From: CAMAXB01 sp964476565
Lineage (GTDB): Bacteria; Verrucomicrobiota; Verrucomicrobiia; Opitutales; Opitutaceae
Assembly: GCA_964476565.1 (NCBI GenBank)
Contig: CAYZBG010000001.1
Location: forward strand, 1-64,000
Length of the DNA: 64,000 bases
Direction of reading: 5' to 3'
Under the pieces are notes generated by a model, which made no database searches, was not told the origin of the DNA, and worked only from the letters and a program-made list of their open reading frames with translations. Position numbers and translations under genes: made by a program. This document shows positions 50,691 to 60,396 of the stretch, piece after piece (the first letter of the stretch is position 1; the number at the start of each line of letters is the position of its first letter).

Positions 50691-53489
50691 TCAGACCGCG
50701 GCGGCGGGCTCGGCCGGCGAGATCACCTGGGTCAGTGCTTCACGCAGATCCTGGAGACGCTGTGGATCGGTCACGGCCACATGGGCGTTGTCCTCGATGT
50801 AGAAGGTATCGATGGCGATCCCCCGCTCAGTGCCGATGCGGGCAAAGGTGATGTCGAAGCCGTGGGTGCTGATGGTCTTCGCCAAGCGGAAGAGCAGCCC
50901 GATCTGGTCGCGGGCCTGGATCTCGACGATCGTCCGCTCCATCGACAGCTCATGGTAGACCTCAACGGTCGGGGGAAACGACGTCTGCAGCGTTTCCCCG
51001 GTCGATCCGTAGCGCGTGCTTGAGGCGTGCCGCTGGGCCTGGGCGAGGATCTCCGGCATGAGATCTTTGCCCTGCACCAGCGCAGCCTCGACGGTCTGGG
51101 CGAAAATTTCCTGGGCGCGGGCGTTTTGCACGACGCCGCGGCCGGGTTCCACGACGTAGAAGGTGTCGATCGCAATGTGGTCGCTGCGGGAGATCACTTT
51201 TGCGCTCAAAATCGAGAGTCCGGCCACGCTGAACGCCCCCGCCAGCTTGTAAAACAACCCGGCGCGGTCCCAGGTGACCACGTTGACGATGGTGAGCGAG
51301 CGATTGATGTCATCCTTCCACTCGATGACGGGATGGAGGGATCCGACGGAATCGGCGTTGGTGATGGATTTGAGCAACTGGTTGACCATCCGGATGTGGA
51401 GAGCGATCTCGCCGGTCTCCGTGTGGATGAAGTACCGCTCCGGCAGCAGGTTGAAGTGCGCCGTGATCTCATCCTGGCTGATGCCGGGGATGTTCTTGTT
51501 GATCAATTCCTTGAAGGTCATTTGCAGGCGTTGCGAATTGCGGGTGGCGAGGGTCTCGCCATGGATGAGGTGATCGAGGGTAGTGCGGTAAAGGGTGGTG
51601 TGGAGCGTGTCCTTGTAACTGTTCCAAAGTCCGGCCGAGGTGCCGCGCGCGTCGCAGAAGGTGTGAACGTAGAGGTACCTGAGCAGGTCCGCATTCCCCG
51701 CCAGTTCGGCAAATGCGGCGGACGTCTTTGGATCGTCCACATCCCGCTTCTGCCAAAAGCGTGCCATAATCAGATGATTCTTGATAATGAAGGCGACAAT
51801 CTCGGCGGTTTCCTCGTCGACACCGAGGCGTTTCAGGAGGGGGCGGGCGATCACCACGCCGTTTTCGGCGTGCCCCTGGATGCCGTCGGACTTGCCGATG
51901 TCGTGCAGCAGCAGGATCAGGTAAAGCAGCACCGGGTTTGCCGTTTCGTGCAAGGCGTCCCGGTACTTGTGCGTGATCGGTTCGGCCTCGGCGAAAATGC
52001 GATCCAGTTCCCGGATCGTATTCAACGTGTGGATGTCCGCCGTGTAGCGGTGGTAGAACTCGTGCTGGACGAGGCAGGTCAGTGCGTCGAACTCAGGGAT
52101 GAAGCGGCCGAGCACGCCGAGTTCGTGCATGAGCTGGAGCGAGGCATGCACGCCGCCGGCTTCCTCGAGGATTGCACGGAAGCTGGTGTTTGCGTCAGTG
52201 GATTCGGTGACGCGCCGGGTGATGAGAGGAACCGACTCGCGGATCAGCGTCTGCAGCGCGAAATCCGGATTGGCGCCCAGTTGCTGGCAGTGGCGGAAGA
52301 CGCGGATCAGGCGGACCGGGTCATCGCGGAATACGTTGGCGGATTCGGCCGTCAGCTCGCGGCCGCGCAGGACGAAGCCATCGAGGCGCTTCGTGCGCTC
52401 ATGGCGCCGGGCACGGATGGCCTCGCGGAAGGAAATCTTCTCGTCGGACGTCTGACTGAGCGTGAGGGCGAGCCGGTTCTCCACCAGGCGGGAGATGCGG
52501 TAGATCGTCTGGGCGGCGCGGTAATAGTCCCGCATGAACAGCTCCACGCGGGCGAGCAGCTTCGGCTCGGTGTAGCCGAGCCCGAGGGCGATGCGCGGCT
52601 GCGACTCGAGATTGAGCAGGTCGGTGGGCCGCTTGCTCGAGAAATGGAGCTCGTTGCGCACCTTTTGCAGGAAATCGTACGAACGGTTGAAGGCCTTGAG
52701 CTCGTTCGGCCGCAGGTACTTCAGGCCGACCAGTTCGTTGAGGCTGGTGATGTCGAGCTTCACCCGGGCCATCCAGGCCGTGTTCTGGTAATCGCGCAGA
52801 CCGCCCACGCCGTTCTTGATGTCAGGCTCCTGCAGGAAGACAGTGTTGCCGAATTTGGCGCGGCGGGCGACCTGGTCGTCAAGCCGGGCGGCAATGTAGG
52901 CGCGCGGATTCTCGGTGGTGTAGAACGTCCGGTAAGCCTGGGCGAAGGTGTCGTAGAGCAGCGACGAGCCGGCGATCAGGCGTGATTCAAGCAGGGCGGT
53001 CTTGGTCTGGATGTCCTCACGCGCCTGCACGAACACGTCGTCGACCGTCCGGGTGGAATGGCCGACCTTCAGGCCGCAGTCCCACAGGATGTACAGGATC
53101 TCGTTGGTCAGATGTTCCTGCAGCGGCTTCACCGCTGACGGCTTTGCCTTCGAGGGAAACAGGAACATCAGGTCGATGTCGCTGAGCGGGCTGAGTTCGC
53201 CGCGGCCAAAGCCGCCAAGCGCCACCAGCGCCACCGGGGTGGGGAGCTCGCCGTGCTGTCGGGCATAGCTGGCCGTCGCGTAGTCGAACAGATGCGCCAG
53301 CATCACGTCGATCATCGCCGCCCGGGCCCGCGCCACGGCCAGCCCCGATTCGCCGGCGTCGTGCCGCATGCGGATCATGGCGCTCTCCAGCCGGAGAAAG
53401 GCCTTGCAGGCGGCGAGGCGTTTCGCGACGGGCGTCTCGCCGACGAACAACAGGCGTTCACGGGCGTGTTTCTGGATGCGGCCGATCAT
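50691..53489 (-). CDS. glnD: PII uridylyltransferase/uridylyl-removing enzyme
   Basis: GlnD uridylylates and deuridylylates the PII protein in response to glutamine. The 932-residue protein has the nucleotidyltransferase motif GGFGRGELSPLSDIDLMF at residues 92-109, with catalytic Asp104/Asp106. An HD domain (LLLLHDIGK near residue 525) supplies the removing activity, and two ACT domains at the C-terminus start near WDRAGLFYKLAGAFSVAG and ARDQIGLLFRLAKTIS. All parts are intact. glnB and amtB are not in the window. It is divergent from valS, with 140 bp between. Confidence 0.95.
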   Translation of the reverse strand: MIGRIQKHARERLLFVGETPVAKRLAACKAFLRLESAMIRMRHDAGESGLAVARARAAMIDVMLAHLFDYATASYARQHGELPTPVALVALGGFGRGELSPLSDIDLMFLFPSKAKPSAVKPLQEHLTNEILYILWDCGLKVGHSTRTVDDVFVQAREDIQTKTALLESRLIAGSSLLYDTFAQAYRTFYTTENPRAYIAARLDDQVARRAKFGNTVFLQEPDIKNGVGGLRDYQNTAWMARVKLDITSLNELVGLKYLRPNELKAFNRSYDFLQKVRNELHFSSKRPTDLLNLESQPRIALGLGYTEPKLLARVELFMRDYYRAAQTIYRISRLVENRLALTLSQTSDEKISFREAIRARRHERTKRLDGFVLRGRELTAESANVFRDDPVRLIRVFRHCQQLGANPDFALQTLIRESVPLITRRVTESTDANTSFRAILEEAGGVHASLQLMHELGVLGRFIPEFDALTCLVQHEFYHRYTADIHTLNTIRELDRIFAEAEPITHKYRDALHETANPVLLYLILLLHDIGKSDGIQGHAENGVVIARPLLKRLGVDEETAEIVAFIIKNHLIMARFWQKRDVDDPKTSAAFAELAGNADLLRYLYVHTFCDARGTSAGLWNSYKDTLHTTLYRTTLDHLIHGETLATRNSQRLQMTFKELINKNIPGISQDEITAHFNLLPERYFIHTETGEIALHIRMVNQLLKSITNADSVGSLHPVIEWKDDINRSLTIVNVVTWDRAGLFYKLAGAFSVAGLSILSAKVISRSDHIAIDTFYVVEPGRGVVQNARAQEIFAQTVEAALVQGKDLMPEILAQAQRHASSTRYGSTGETLQTSFPPTVEVYHELSMERTIVEIQARDQIGLLFRLAKTISTHGFDITFARIGTERGIAIDTFYIEDNAHVAVTDPQRLQDLREALTQVISPAEPAAAV

Positions 53490-53629
53490 GGTGAAAGGGC
53501 ACTACAAGGGGAATCCTGCCGGGCCGCAAAGCGGGAAATGCGCCAACCACCGCCGGAGGCCGCTCGCCGTACTCGCCACTTGCCAGCGGCGGTCCGGGTT
53601 GGTTGGGTCGGGGGTTTCCTCGATCCACC

Positions 53630-56359
53630 ATGGCCGAAATCTCCAAGAGCTACGAACCGCGCGACGTTGAGAAAAAATGGTACGCCGCCTGGCAGCAGGC
53701 CGGCGCCTTCGCCGGACGGGTCGATCCGCAACGTCCGCCCTATAGCATCGTCATCCCGCCTCCGAACGTGACGGGCGTGCTGACGATGGGACACGTGCTC
53801 AACAACACGCTCCAGGACATTCTGATCCGCCGGGCGCGGTTGGAGGGCAAGTCCGCTCTGTGGATCCCCGGCACCGACCACGCCGGCATCGCCACCCAGA
53901 CCGTGGTGGAGCGCGAGCTGCGCAAACAGAAGAAGACGCGGCATGATTTCGGTCGGGAAAAGTTCGTCGAGAAGGTCTGGGAATGGCGTCACGAAAAAGG
54001 CGGCATCATCCTCGAGCAGCTGCGTCGTCTCGGCGCGTCGTGCGACTGGGATCGCACCCAGTTCACGATGGATCCGGAGTATTCGCGATGCGTGCTGCAC
54101 GTCTTTGTGGAGCTTTTCCGCCGCGGACATATCTATCGCGGCAAGCGGATGGTGAATTGGTGCCCGGTGTCGCTCACGGCCCTGTCCGACGAGGAGGTCA
54201 TCATGAAACCGGCGAACGGGACGCTGTACCAGGTGCGGTACGAACTGACCGACCGGCCGGGCGAGTTCATCACGGTCAAGACCACCCGTCCCGAAACCAT
54301 CCCGGGCGACGTCGCCATCGCGGTGCATCCGGAGGATCCGCGCTACACCGGGTTGATCGGCAAGACCGTCCGGCGTCCGCTCGGACCGGTGGCGAACATC
54401 CCGATCATCGCCGACGCAGCGGTCGACAAGGAATTTGGGTCCGGAGCCCTCAAGATCACGCCGGCGCATGACAAGGTCGACTTCGAGGTGGGGCAACGTC
54501 ACCGCCTCGAGCCGATCGACGTGCTCAACGCGGATGGGACACTCAATGCCCTCGCCGGCCCCGAGCTTGCCGGCATGGAGCGTTTCGCCGGACGCAAGAA
54601 GGCGGCCGAACTGCTCAAGGCAAGCGGAGCGCTGGTGGGCGAGGAAGCCTATGCCAACAACGTCGGCTACTCCGAACGCGCCGACGTGCCGATCGAACCG
54701 CGCCTGACGTGGCAGTGGTGGCTGCGTTATCCGCGCATCGAGGAGGCCAAGACCGCCGTGCGCGACGGCCACATCAAGTTTCATCCCGAGCGCTGGTCGA
54801 AGGTGTACCTTCACTGGCTCGAGAACATTCAGGATTGGTGCATCAGCCGCCAACTGTGGTGGGGGCATCGCATCCCGGTTTGGTACCGGAAGGGCCTCGA
54901 CAAGGAGAGTCTCACCGAGAAGGACCTGACCGATCCGTCCAAGGTGCATGTTTCCCTCGAGGGACCGGCGGATCCGGAGAACTGGGTGCAGGAGGATGAC
55001 GTGCTCGACACCTGGGCATCCTCATGGCTTTGGCCCTTTGCGACCATGGGATGGCCCGACGCCTCGGCGGAGCGGAAGGCCGGCTTCGACTATTTCTATC
55101 CTACGTCGACGCTCGTGACCGGACCAGACATCATCTTTTTCTGGGTCGCGCGCATGATCATGGCCGGATTGGAGTTTGTCCGCCCCGGTGCGCCGCTTGA
55201 GCAGCGCATACCTTTCAAGGATGTCTACTTCACCGGCATCATCCGCGACGCGCAGGGACGCAAGATGTCGAAATCGCTCGGCAACTCGCCCGACCCGCTC
55301 GACCTGATTGAGAAGTACGGCGCCGACGGCCTGCGCTTCGGCATCATCTCAATCGCGCCTCAAGGGCAGGACATCCGCTTCCAGGAAGACCGGATCGAGA
55401 GCGGCAAGAATTTCTGCAACAAGCTCTGGAACGCCTGCCGCTTCCGTCAAATGAGCGGCCCGGCTGGGGACAACTCCAGCCTGGAGGCGATTCTGCAACG
55501 GCTCGAGCCGGCGAAGTTCGATGCCGACGATCACGCCATCCTCGACCGGCTGTTTGCGACCACCCGCGAAGTCGATCGCTGCTTCGCGGCGTTCGAGTTC
55601 AGCGCCGCCGTGCAGGCGTTGTACGGTTTCTTCTGGAACGATTTCTGTGACTGGTACGTCGAGGTGTCGAAGGCCAAGCTGCAGTCCGACGACACGAAGC
55701 TCAACTGCCTCGCGCTGCAGGACCTCGTCCTGCGCCAGACGCTGCAACTGCTCCATCCGTTCATCCCGTTCATCACCGAGGAGCTCTGGAACCTGCTCGG
55801 GTACAGCCGCGGCGGGGCGTTCATCCAGGATACTCCGGTGCAGGATTCGTCGGCGCTGGCCAGCGCTGGTCAGGCCGCAGGTCTTCGGATCGATCAGGCG
55901 GCTTCAGCCGCCGTCGCGCGCATCAAGGATACCGTGTCGAAAGCCCGCGCGCTGAAGGCCGAGTACAACCTCGGCAGCCGTCGCGATGCGACGTTCTTCA
56001 TCCTCGCGGACGATGCCGACTGGGCCCTCATCGAGGCCAACCAGAGCAAACTCGCCCGTATGGTGGGTGCCGCCACGCTCGCTCGTCGGGAAAAAGTCGA
56101 AGGCGCTCCTGCGGCGGTCACGCCGCTCGGCACGTTCTATCTCGATCTCGCGTCGACCGTCGACACGGCAGCCGAGAAGCAACGCCTGGCCAAAGAGCTC
56201 GCGGCCTTGGACAAGCACATCGCTGGCACCGAGGCCCGGCTCGCCAATGAATCCTTCGTCAGCAAAGCCCCGGCCGCCGTCCTCGAAGGAGCTCGCCGAC
56301 AGCTGGCCGAGCAAAAAGCCAAGAAGGTTGAATTGGAGCGGTTGCTGAAAGCTCTCTAG
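53630..56359 (+). CDS. valS: Valine--tRNA ligase
   Basis: The 909-residue class I synthetase has the catalytic core with the HIGH region at residues 52-55 (read TMGH in TGVLTMGHVLNN) and KMSKS in RKMSKSLGNSPDPLD. The CP1 editing domain (TTRPETIPGDVAIAVHPED) clears mischarged Thr, and an anticodon domain and a C-terminal coiled-coil arm (about residues 840-909) complete it. The first His of HIGH is Thr, codon ACG, unlike most ValRS, while the rest of the motif is normal. I chose the ATG at 53630. It is a monocistronic gene. Confidence 0.95.
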   Translation: MAEISKSYEPRDVEKKWYAAWQQAGAFAGRVDPQRPPYSIVIPPPNVTGVLTMGHVLNNTLQDILIRRARLEGKSALWIPGTDHAGIATQTVVERELRKQKKTRHDFGREKFVEKVWEWRHEKGGIILEQLRRLGASCDWDRTQFTMDPEYSRCVLHVFVELFRRGHIYRGKRMVNWCPVSLTALSDEEVIMKPANGTLYQVRYELTDRPGEFITVKTTRPETIPGDVAIAVHPEDPRYTGLIGKTVRRPLGPVANIPIIADAAVDKEFGSGALKITPAHDKVDFEVGQRHRLEPIDVLNADGTLNALAGPELAGMERFAGRKKAAELLKASGALVGEEAYANNVGYSERADVPIEPRLTWQWWLRYPRIEEAKTAVRDGHIKFHPERWSKVYLHWLENIQDWCISRQLWWGHRIPVWYRKGLDKESLTEKDLTDPSKVHVSLEGPADPENWVQEDDVLDTWASSWLWPFATMGWPDASAERKAGFDYFYPTSTLVTGPDIIFFWVARMIMAGLEFVRPGAPLEQRIPFKDVYFTGIIRDAQGRKMSKSLGNSPDPLDLIEKYGADGLRFGIISIAPQGQDIRFQEDRIESGKNFCNKLWNACRFRQMSGPAGDNSSLEAILQRLEPAKFDADDHAILDRLFATTREVDRCFAAFEFSAAVQALYGFFWNDFCDWYVEVSKAKLQSDDTKLNCLALQDLVLRQTLQLLHPFIPFITEELWNLLGYSRGGAFIQDTPVQDSSALASAGQAAGLRIDQAASAAVARIKDTVSKARALKAEYNLGSRRDATFFILADDADWALIEANQSKLARMVGAATLARREKVEGAPAAVTPLGTFYLDLASTVDTAAEKQRLAKELAALDKHIAGTEARLANESFVSKAPAAVLEGARRQLAEQKAKKVELERLLKAL

Positions 56360-56455
56360 GCCCGAAGGCAGAACGCGGGTTCGCCCTTCGGCTCCGGAGT
56401 GATTTGATCATCAACAGGTTGACGAGATTGCTACGGCGAGTGATGCCATATAACT

Positions 56456-56479
56456 TTACTTAGGACATAAACTAAGTAA
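56456..56479. promoter_or_regulatory. AT-rich inverted repeat upstream of cysH
   Basis: TTACTTA (56456-56462) and TAAGTAA (56473-56479) form a perfect 7-10-7 inverted repeat. It ends 13 bp before the cysH ATG, in a strikingly AT-rich stretch. TATAAC at 56449-56454 could be a -10 box, so a repressor here would block transcription initiation. It is a candidate operator for sulfur control (inference). Confidence 0.55.
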
Positions 56480-56492
56480 GGGTTACGTCCGC

Positions 56493-57215
56493 ATGAATGC
56501 TCCGTCTGCCGCAACGCCGCCTGCCCCGTCAGTTGATTTGGAGAAGGCATCGGCCGGGGAGCGGGTGCGCTGGGCGGTTGAGACCTTTGGTGACCGGCTG
56601 GTGATGACGACCAGCTTTGGCATTCAGTCGGCGGTGATGCTTCATTTGGTGACGCAGATTGCGCCGACGATTCCAGTCATTTTCATCGATACCGGTTATC
56701 TGTTCCCCGAAACCTACCGCTTTGCCGACGAGTTGACGCGTCGCTTGAAGCTCAACCTCAAGACCTATGTTCCGGCGACGACGGCGGCCCAACAGGAGGC
56801 ACTGCACGGCAAGCTGTGGGAGCAGGGTTTGGACGGGCTGAAGCGCTACAATTTCACTAACAAGGTGGAGCCGATGGACCGTGCGGTGCGTGAGCTCGCT
56901 GCGACGGCGTGGCTCGCCGGCCTGCGCCGTTCGCAGTCCAACACCCGCGAGGCCCTGCCGGTGGTGCAGCGGCAGAACAAGATCACCAAGATTCATCCGA
57001 TTATCGACTGGGACAACCGCACCGTGCATCGGTACCTGACGCAGTACGACCTGCCGTATCATCCGCTTTGGGAGCAGGGCTACGTGTCCGTGGGCGATTG
57101 GCACAGCACGACCAAGCTTGAGCCTGGTATGAACGAACAGGATACGCGTTTCGGCGGCCTGAAGCGCGAGTGCGGACTGCACGAGCCCAGCGGTCGGGGC
57201 GATTTCGACATCTGA
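56493..57215 (+). CDS. cysH: Phosphoadenylyl-sulfate (PAPS) reductase
   Basis: The 240-residue protein reduces PAPS to sulfite with thioredoxin. It has TTSFGIQSAVMLHL (PP-loop), the VIFIDTGYLFPETYRFADEL strand-helix, the central AWLAGLRRSQSNTR substrate-binding Arg cluster, and catalytic Cys227 in the C-terminal KRECGLH. The paired cysteines (CC and CxxC) that hold a 4Fe-4S cluster in APS reductases are absent, so PAPS is the likely substrate. It is the only assimilatory sulfate gene in the window, preceded by a candidate operator. Confidence 0.93.
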   Translation: MNAPSAATPPAPSVDLEKASAGERVRWAVETFGDRLVMTTSFGIQSAVMLHLVTQIAPTIPVIFIDTGYLFPETYRFADELTRRLKLNLKTYVPATTAAQQEALHGKLWEQGLDGLKRYNFTNKVEPMDRAVRELAATAWLAGLRRSQSNTREALPVVQRQNKITKIHPIIDWDNRTVHRYLTQYDLPYHPLWEQGYVSVGDWHSTTKLEPGMNEQDTRFGGLKRECGLHEPSGRGDFDI

Positions 57216-57271
57216 CTTCAGGTCGGCGGCGAACGGCTTACGGGCTCGTGTCGGCTCCCGACGCCGGTCGT

Positions 57272-57541
57272 TCACCCGCCGTGGTTGTCCGGGTCCCGTT
57301 GGCTGCGTCGCTCGTACTCGTTCTTGACCGTGAGTACCAAGGCGAGGCCCGGTGCCCAGATCATGAAATAGAACCCCAAGGTGCGCGCTCCGGTTAGGGC
57401 GAGATTGCCCGGGGTGTGCTCGAGGCCGGCCAGCCATCCCACCAAGGGAAAAATCACCGTACCCAACGCGGCGCCGACGGCGATCGTGCCGGCGGTCCAG
57501 ACGAGGAAGTGAAGCGCCCAATGCAGACGGCGGAGGTTCAT
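57272..57541 (-). CDS. Small membrane protein coupled to a reductase
   Basis: The 89-residue protein has two or three hydrophobic segments (HFLVWTAGTIAVGAALGTVIFPLVG and GFYFMIWAPGLALVLTV), ending KNEYERRSQRDPDNHGG. No family is recognised. Its ATG overlaps the stop of the upstream dihydrofolate-reductase-like gene by ATGA, which is good evidence that it is translated. Its role is unknown. Confidence 0.65.
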   Translation of the reverse strand: MNLRRLHWALHFLVWTAGTIAVGAALGTVIFPLVGWLAGLEHTPGNLALTGARTLGFYFMIWAPGLALVLTVKNEYERRSQRDPDNHGG

Positions 57542-58065
57542 CGGCGCATCGCGTATTTGACCAGCAGCGTGTCACCGCCGAGGTGCTCGTGTCCCAGCAG
57601 CTTCAGGGCGTGATCGGCGGCACCGGCGATCAGCGGTGTCCCGGCGCCAAAGAGGCGCGGTTCCAAGGTGAGCCAGAGTTCGTCCACCAAGCTGGCCGCG
57701 AGGAAAAGGCCGTGCATCTGTGCGCCCCCCAGGAGCGCGGCGCGGCGTACACCGAGCGTGCCGAGGCGTGCGACCAGTTCCTTCGGGCTTTCGCCGGTGA
57801 ACTCGAGTTCGCCGGGCCGGGCATCGCGGGCGAAAGCATCCGGATTTCGGGACATGACGACCTGCAACCGACTGCGATTGCGCGGGGTGAGGAAGACGTC
57901 GCGCTCCGCCCGATAGGTACCGGCCCCGACGATGCCAGCGTTGAAACCGGCCAGCACCGCACGGAAGTAGGTCTTGTCCTCGGGAGAGGTAAAGGCACTA
58001 CCCGGACGGTCGTGATGGGTGATGAATCCATCGACGGATTGGGCCGCGATCAAAATGACCTGCAT
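57538..58065 (-). CDS. Dihydrofolate reductase/RibD C-terminal-like reductase
   Basis: The 175-residue protein has the RibD-C fold. It opens QVILIAAQSVDGFITHHD (the substrate-binding strand) and continues with GAGTYRAERDVFLTPRNRSRLQVVMSR and the NADPH-binding LLGGAQMHGLFL. It closes with a C-terminal WLTLEPRLFGAGTPLI. Such stand-alone proteins are NADPH-dependent reductases of unknown substrate. They are not in a riboflavin operon here and could act on pteridines. I chose the ATG at 58065, since upstream codons do not fit. It overlaps the next small membrane gene and is divergent from gmd. Confidence 0.85.
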   Translation of the reverse strand: MQVILIAAQSVDGFITHHDRPGSAFTSPEDKTYFRAVLAGFNAGIVGAGTYRAERDVFLTPRNRSRLQVVMSRNPDAFARDARPGELEFTGESPKELVARLGTLGVRRAALLGGAQMHGLFLAASLVDELWLTLEPRLFGAGTPLIAGAADHALKLLGHEHLGGDTLLVKYAMRR

Positions 58066-58169
58066 TCCGGCAGGGTAGGGTGTGGACCGGGCGAAGCAAG
58101 TGGCCCGTATGTTCGTCAATGTGCGAGCTTGCGCGCGCTTGCCCGTGATCCGTAAGGTCCGAGCTTTGC

Positions 58170-59186
58170 ATGAAAAAGGCGCTTATCACCGGCATCACCG
58201 GGCAGGATGGTTCGTATCTGGCCGAGTTTCTTCTCGCCAAGGGCTATGAGGTCCACGGTGTGATCCGCCGCGCCTCCACGTTCAATACGAGCCGGATCGA
58301 CCACCTCTACCGCGATCCGCATGTCAATGGCGTGAAGCTGTTCCTCCATTACGGTGATCTGGCGGACTCGGTCCAGATGGTGAAGTTGCTGTATGAGCTG
58401 CAGCCGGACGAAATCTACAATCTTGGCGCCCAATCCCATGTCCGGGTTTCCTTTGATATCCCGGAGTACACCGGCGATGTCGTGGGTCTGGGCTCCGTCC
58501 GCATCCTCGAGGCGATCCGCGAGGCCGGTCTGGTGAAGAAGTGCCGCTATTACCAGGCGTCTTCGTCCGAGATGTTCGGCAAGGTCCAGGAAGTGCCGCA
58601 GGTCGAGACCACACCATTCTGGCCCCGGTCCCCTTATGGCTGCGCGAAGATGTACGCGCACTGGCTCACGGTGAACTATCGAGAGAGTTACAACCTGCAT
58701 GCGTCGAGCGGCATCCTCTTCAATCACGAGAGCCCGCGCCGCGGCGAAACGTTCGTGACCCGGAAGATCACGCGAGCGGCCACGCGCATCAAACTCGGGC
58801 TGCAGGAGTCCCTCTACATGGGAAACCTCGATGCGCGGCGCGATTGGGGCTATGCGAAGGAGTATGTGGAGATGATGTGGGTCATGCTCCAGCAGGAAAA
58901 ACCCGACGACTATGTGGTGGCGACGAACGAGACGCACACGGTTAAGGAGTTCATCGAGGAGACCTTCGGCCGCCTCGACCTGGACTGGCGGCGTTACGTC
59001 AAATACGACGCCCGTTACGAGCGCCCGGCGGAGGTCGATCTGCTCATCGGCAATCCGGCCAAGGCGAAGCGTCAGCTCGGTTGGGAGCCCAAGGTGCGCT
59101 TCAAGGAACTCGTGAAGATCATGGTGGAGGCCGACCTGGAACTGGCCAAGCGCGAGGCGCAGATCTCGGCCTTGCCGCCTCCGTGA
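58170..59186 (+). CDS. gmd: GDP-mannose 4,6-dehydratase
   Basis: This 338-residue short-chain dehydrogenase has GITGQDGSYLAEFLL (NADP-binding, residues 8-22) and DLADSVQMVKLL. The ASSSEMFGKVQEVPQ active-site loop and the SPYGCAKMYAHW catalytic Tyr-x-x-x-Lys are conserved, as is NHESPRRGETFVTRKI. It converts GDP-D-mannose to GDP-4-keto-6-deoxymannose. The next gene, fcl, is 51 bp downstream, so the pair makes GDP-L-fucose for surface polysaccharide or glycolipid. Confidence 0.97.
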   Translation: MKKALITGITGQDGSYLAEFLLAKGYEVHGVIRRASTFNTSRIDHLYRDPHVNGVKLFLHYGDLADSVQMVKLLYELQPDEIYNLGAQSHVRVSFDIPEYTGDVVGLGSVRILEAIREAGLVKKCRYYQASSSEMFGKVQEVPQVETTPFWPRSPYGCAKMYAHWLTVNYRESYNLHASSGILFNHESPRRGETFVTRKITRAATRIKLGLQESLYMGNLDARRDWGYAKEYVEMMWVMLQQEKPDDYVVATNETHTVKEFIEETFGRLDLDWRRYVKYDARYERPAEVDLLIGNPAKAKRQLGWEPKVRFKELVKIMVEADLELAKREAQISALPPP

Positions 59187-59237
59187 TCGCGGCCCGGGCT
59201 AACCTCCGCTGGGTTTAATCCTTCGATCCCCATCATC

Positions 59238-60173
59238 ATGAAGCTCTACATTGCCGGCCATCAGGGCATGGTGGGCGCCGCCCTCGTGCGTCGCTTCGAG
59301 CGTGAGCCGGGCGTGCGTCTCGTGCTCCGCACCCGCCGGGAGCTGGATCTCGCTTCCCAAGCGGCGGTTGACGCCTTTTATGCCGCGGAACGGCCCGAGG
59401 TCGCGATCATCGCCGCCGCCAAGGTGGGCGGGATCCATGCCAATGCGACCTATCCGGGCGAGTTCCTGTACGACAATCTGGCGATTGCCACCCATACGAT
59501 TCACGGCGCCTATCGGGCGGGCGTTAAGCGTCTGCTGTTTCTCGGCAGCTCCTGCATCTATCCGAAGCATGCGCCCCAGCCCATGCCCGAAGCGTGCCTG
59601 CTGACCGGTGCGCTGGAGCCGACGAACGAGGCCTACGCGATCGCGAAGATCGCGGGACTGAAGCTCTGCCAGTACTACCGTCAACAATACGGCGTGCTCT
59701 TTCATTCGGCCATGCCGACGAACCTCTACGGTCCGCGGGATAACTACCATCCGCAGAATTCGCATGTGCTGCCGGCCTTGTTGCGGCGGTTCCATGAAGC
59801 GGCGCAGGCGGGTTTGTCCGAGGTCACGGCTTGGGGCACCGGTGCTCCGCGGCGCGAGTTTCTCCACGTCGACGACTTGGCGGACGCCTGCGCCTTTCTG
59901 CTCCGACAGGATGCGCCCCCCGACTGGATCAACGTGGGCACCGGCACGGACGTGACCATCCGGGAGTTGACCGAGACGGTCGCGAGCGTGACCGGCTTTC
60001 GTGGGCGGATTGTCTGGGATGCGAGTAAACCCGATGGTACGCCGCGGAAACTGATGGATGTGTCCCGCCTGTCCGCCCTCGGCTGGCGTGCCAGGATCGG
60101 GCTGCGCGCAGGGGTTGAGCAAACGTACGCCTCGTTCCTCTCCGAGCAGGCGGCCGGGACGCTCCGGGGCTAA
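59238..60173 (+). CDS. fcl: GDP-L-fucose synthase
   Basis: The 311-residue protein starts with the Rossmann motif AGHQGMVGAALVRRF and has the family-specific GSSCIYPKHAPQPMPE, catalytic Tyr-Lys in NEAYAIAKIAGL, and GPRDNYHPQNSHVLPALLRR. It epimerises and reduces the Gmd product to GDP-L-fucose. It forms a two-gene cassette with gmd. No other capsule or O-antigen genes follow, so the fucosyltransferase must lie elsewhere. Confidence 0.96.
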   Translation: MKLYIAGHQGMVGAALVRRFEREPGVRLVLRTRRELDLASQAAVDAFYAAERPEVAIIAAAKVGGIHANATYPGEFLYDNLAIATHTIHGAYRAGVKRLLFLGSSCIYPKHAPQPMPEACLLTGALEPTNEAYAIAKIAGLKLCQYYRQQYGVLFHSAMPTNLYGPRDNYHPQNSHVLPALLRRFHEAAQAGLSEVTAWGTGAPRREFLHVDDLADACAFLLRQDAPPDWINVGTGTDVTIRELTETVASVTGFRGRIVWDASKPDGTPRKLMDVSRLSALGWRARIGLRAGVEQTYASFLSEQAAGTLRG

Positions 60174-60396
60174 AAGAACGGCGGCGAAACTCTCGTCTCT
60201 GGCTGGCATTCGGGGAGCGGCGTTTCCGGCTGCTTTGGCGCCGCGAACCGTCTCAGGCAGGCTTCTGCATCGACTCGGCGACAAGCGGGCGCCCCTTCCC
60301 GAGTCATCCGTTGCCCTCCCGCCAGACAATAACGTTGAACCGGGCGATCCCTGCCGTTGAGCTCTCGGCGGTTCTCCCGCTTCATCTCCCGTCTCT

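Noticed and set aside
51027..52985. Long open frame antisense to glnD
   Set aside because: GlnD motifs on the other strand are complete and the antisense protein has no domain.
53630..56359. Possible frame damage in valS because of the odd HIGH motif
   Set aside because: All other motifs, the editing domain and the coiled coil are in frame and full length.
56419..56454. TTGACG and TATAAC as a -35/-10 pair for cysH
   Set aside because: The spacing is 24 bp, too long for a standard promoter, although the TATAAC box alone remains plausible.
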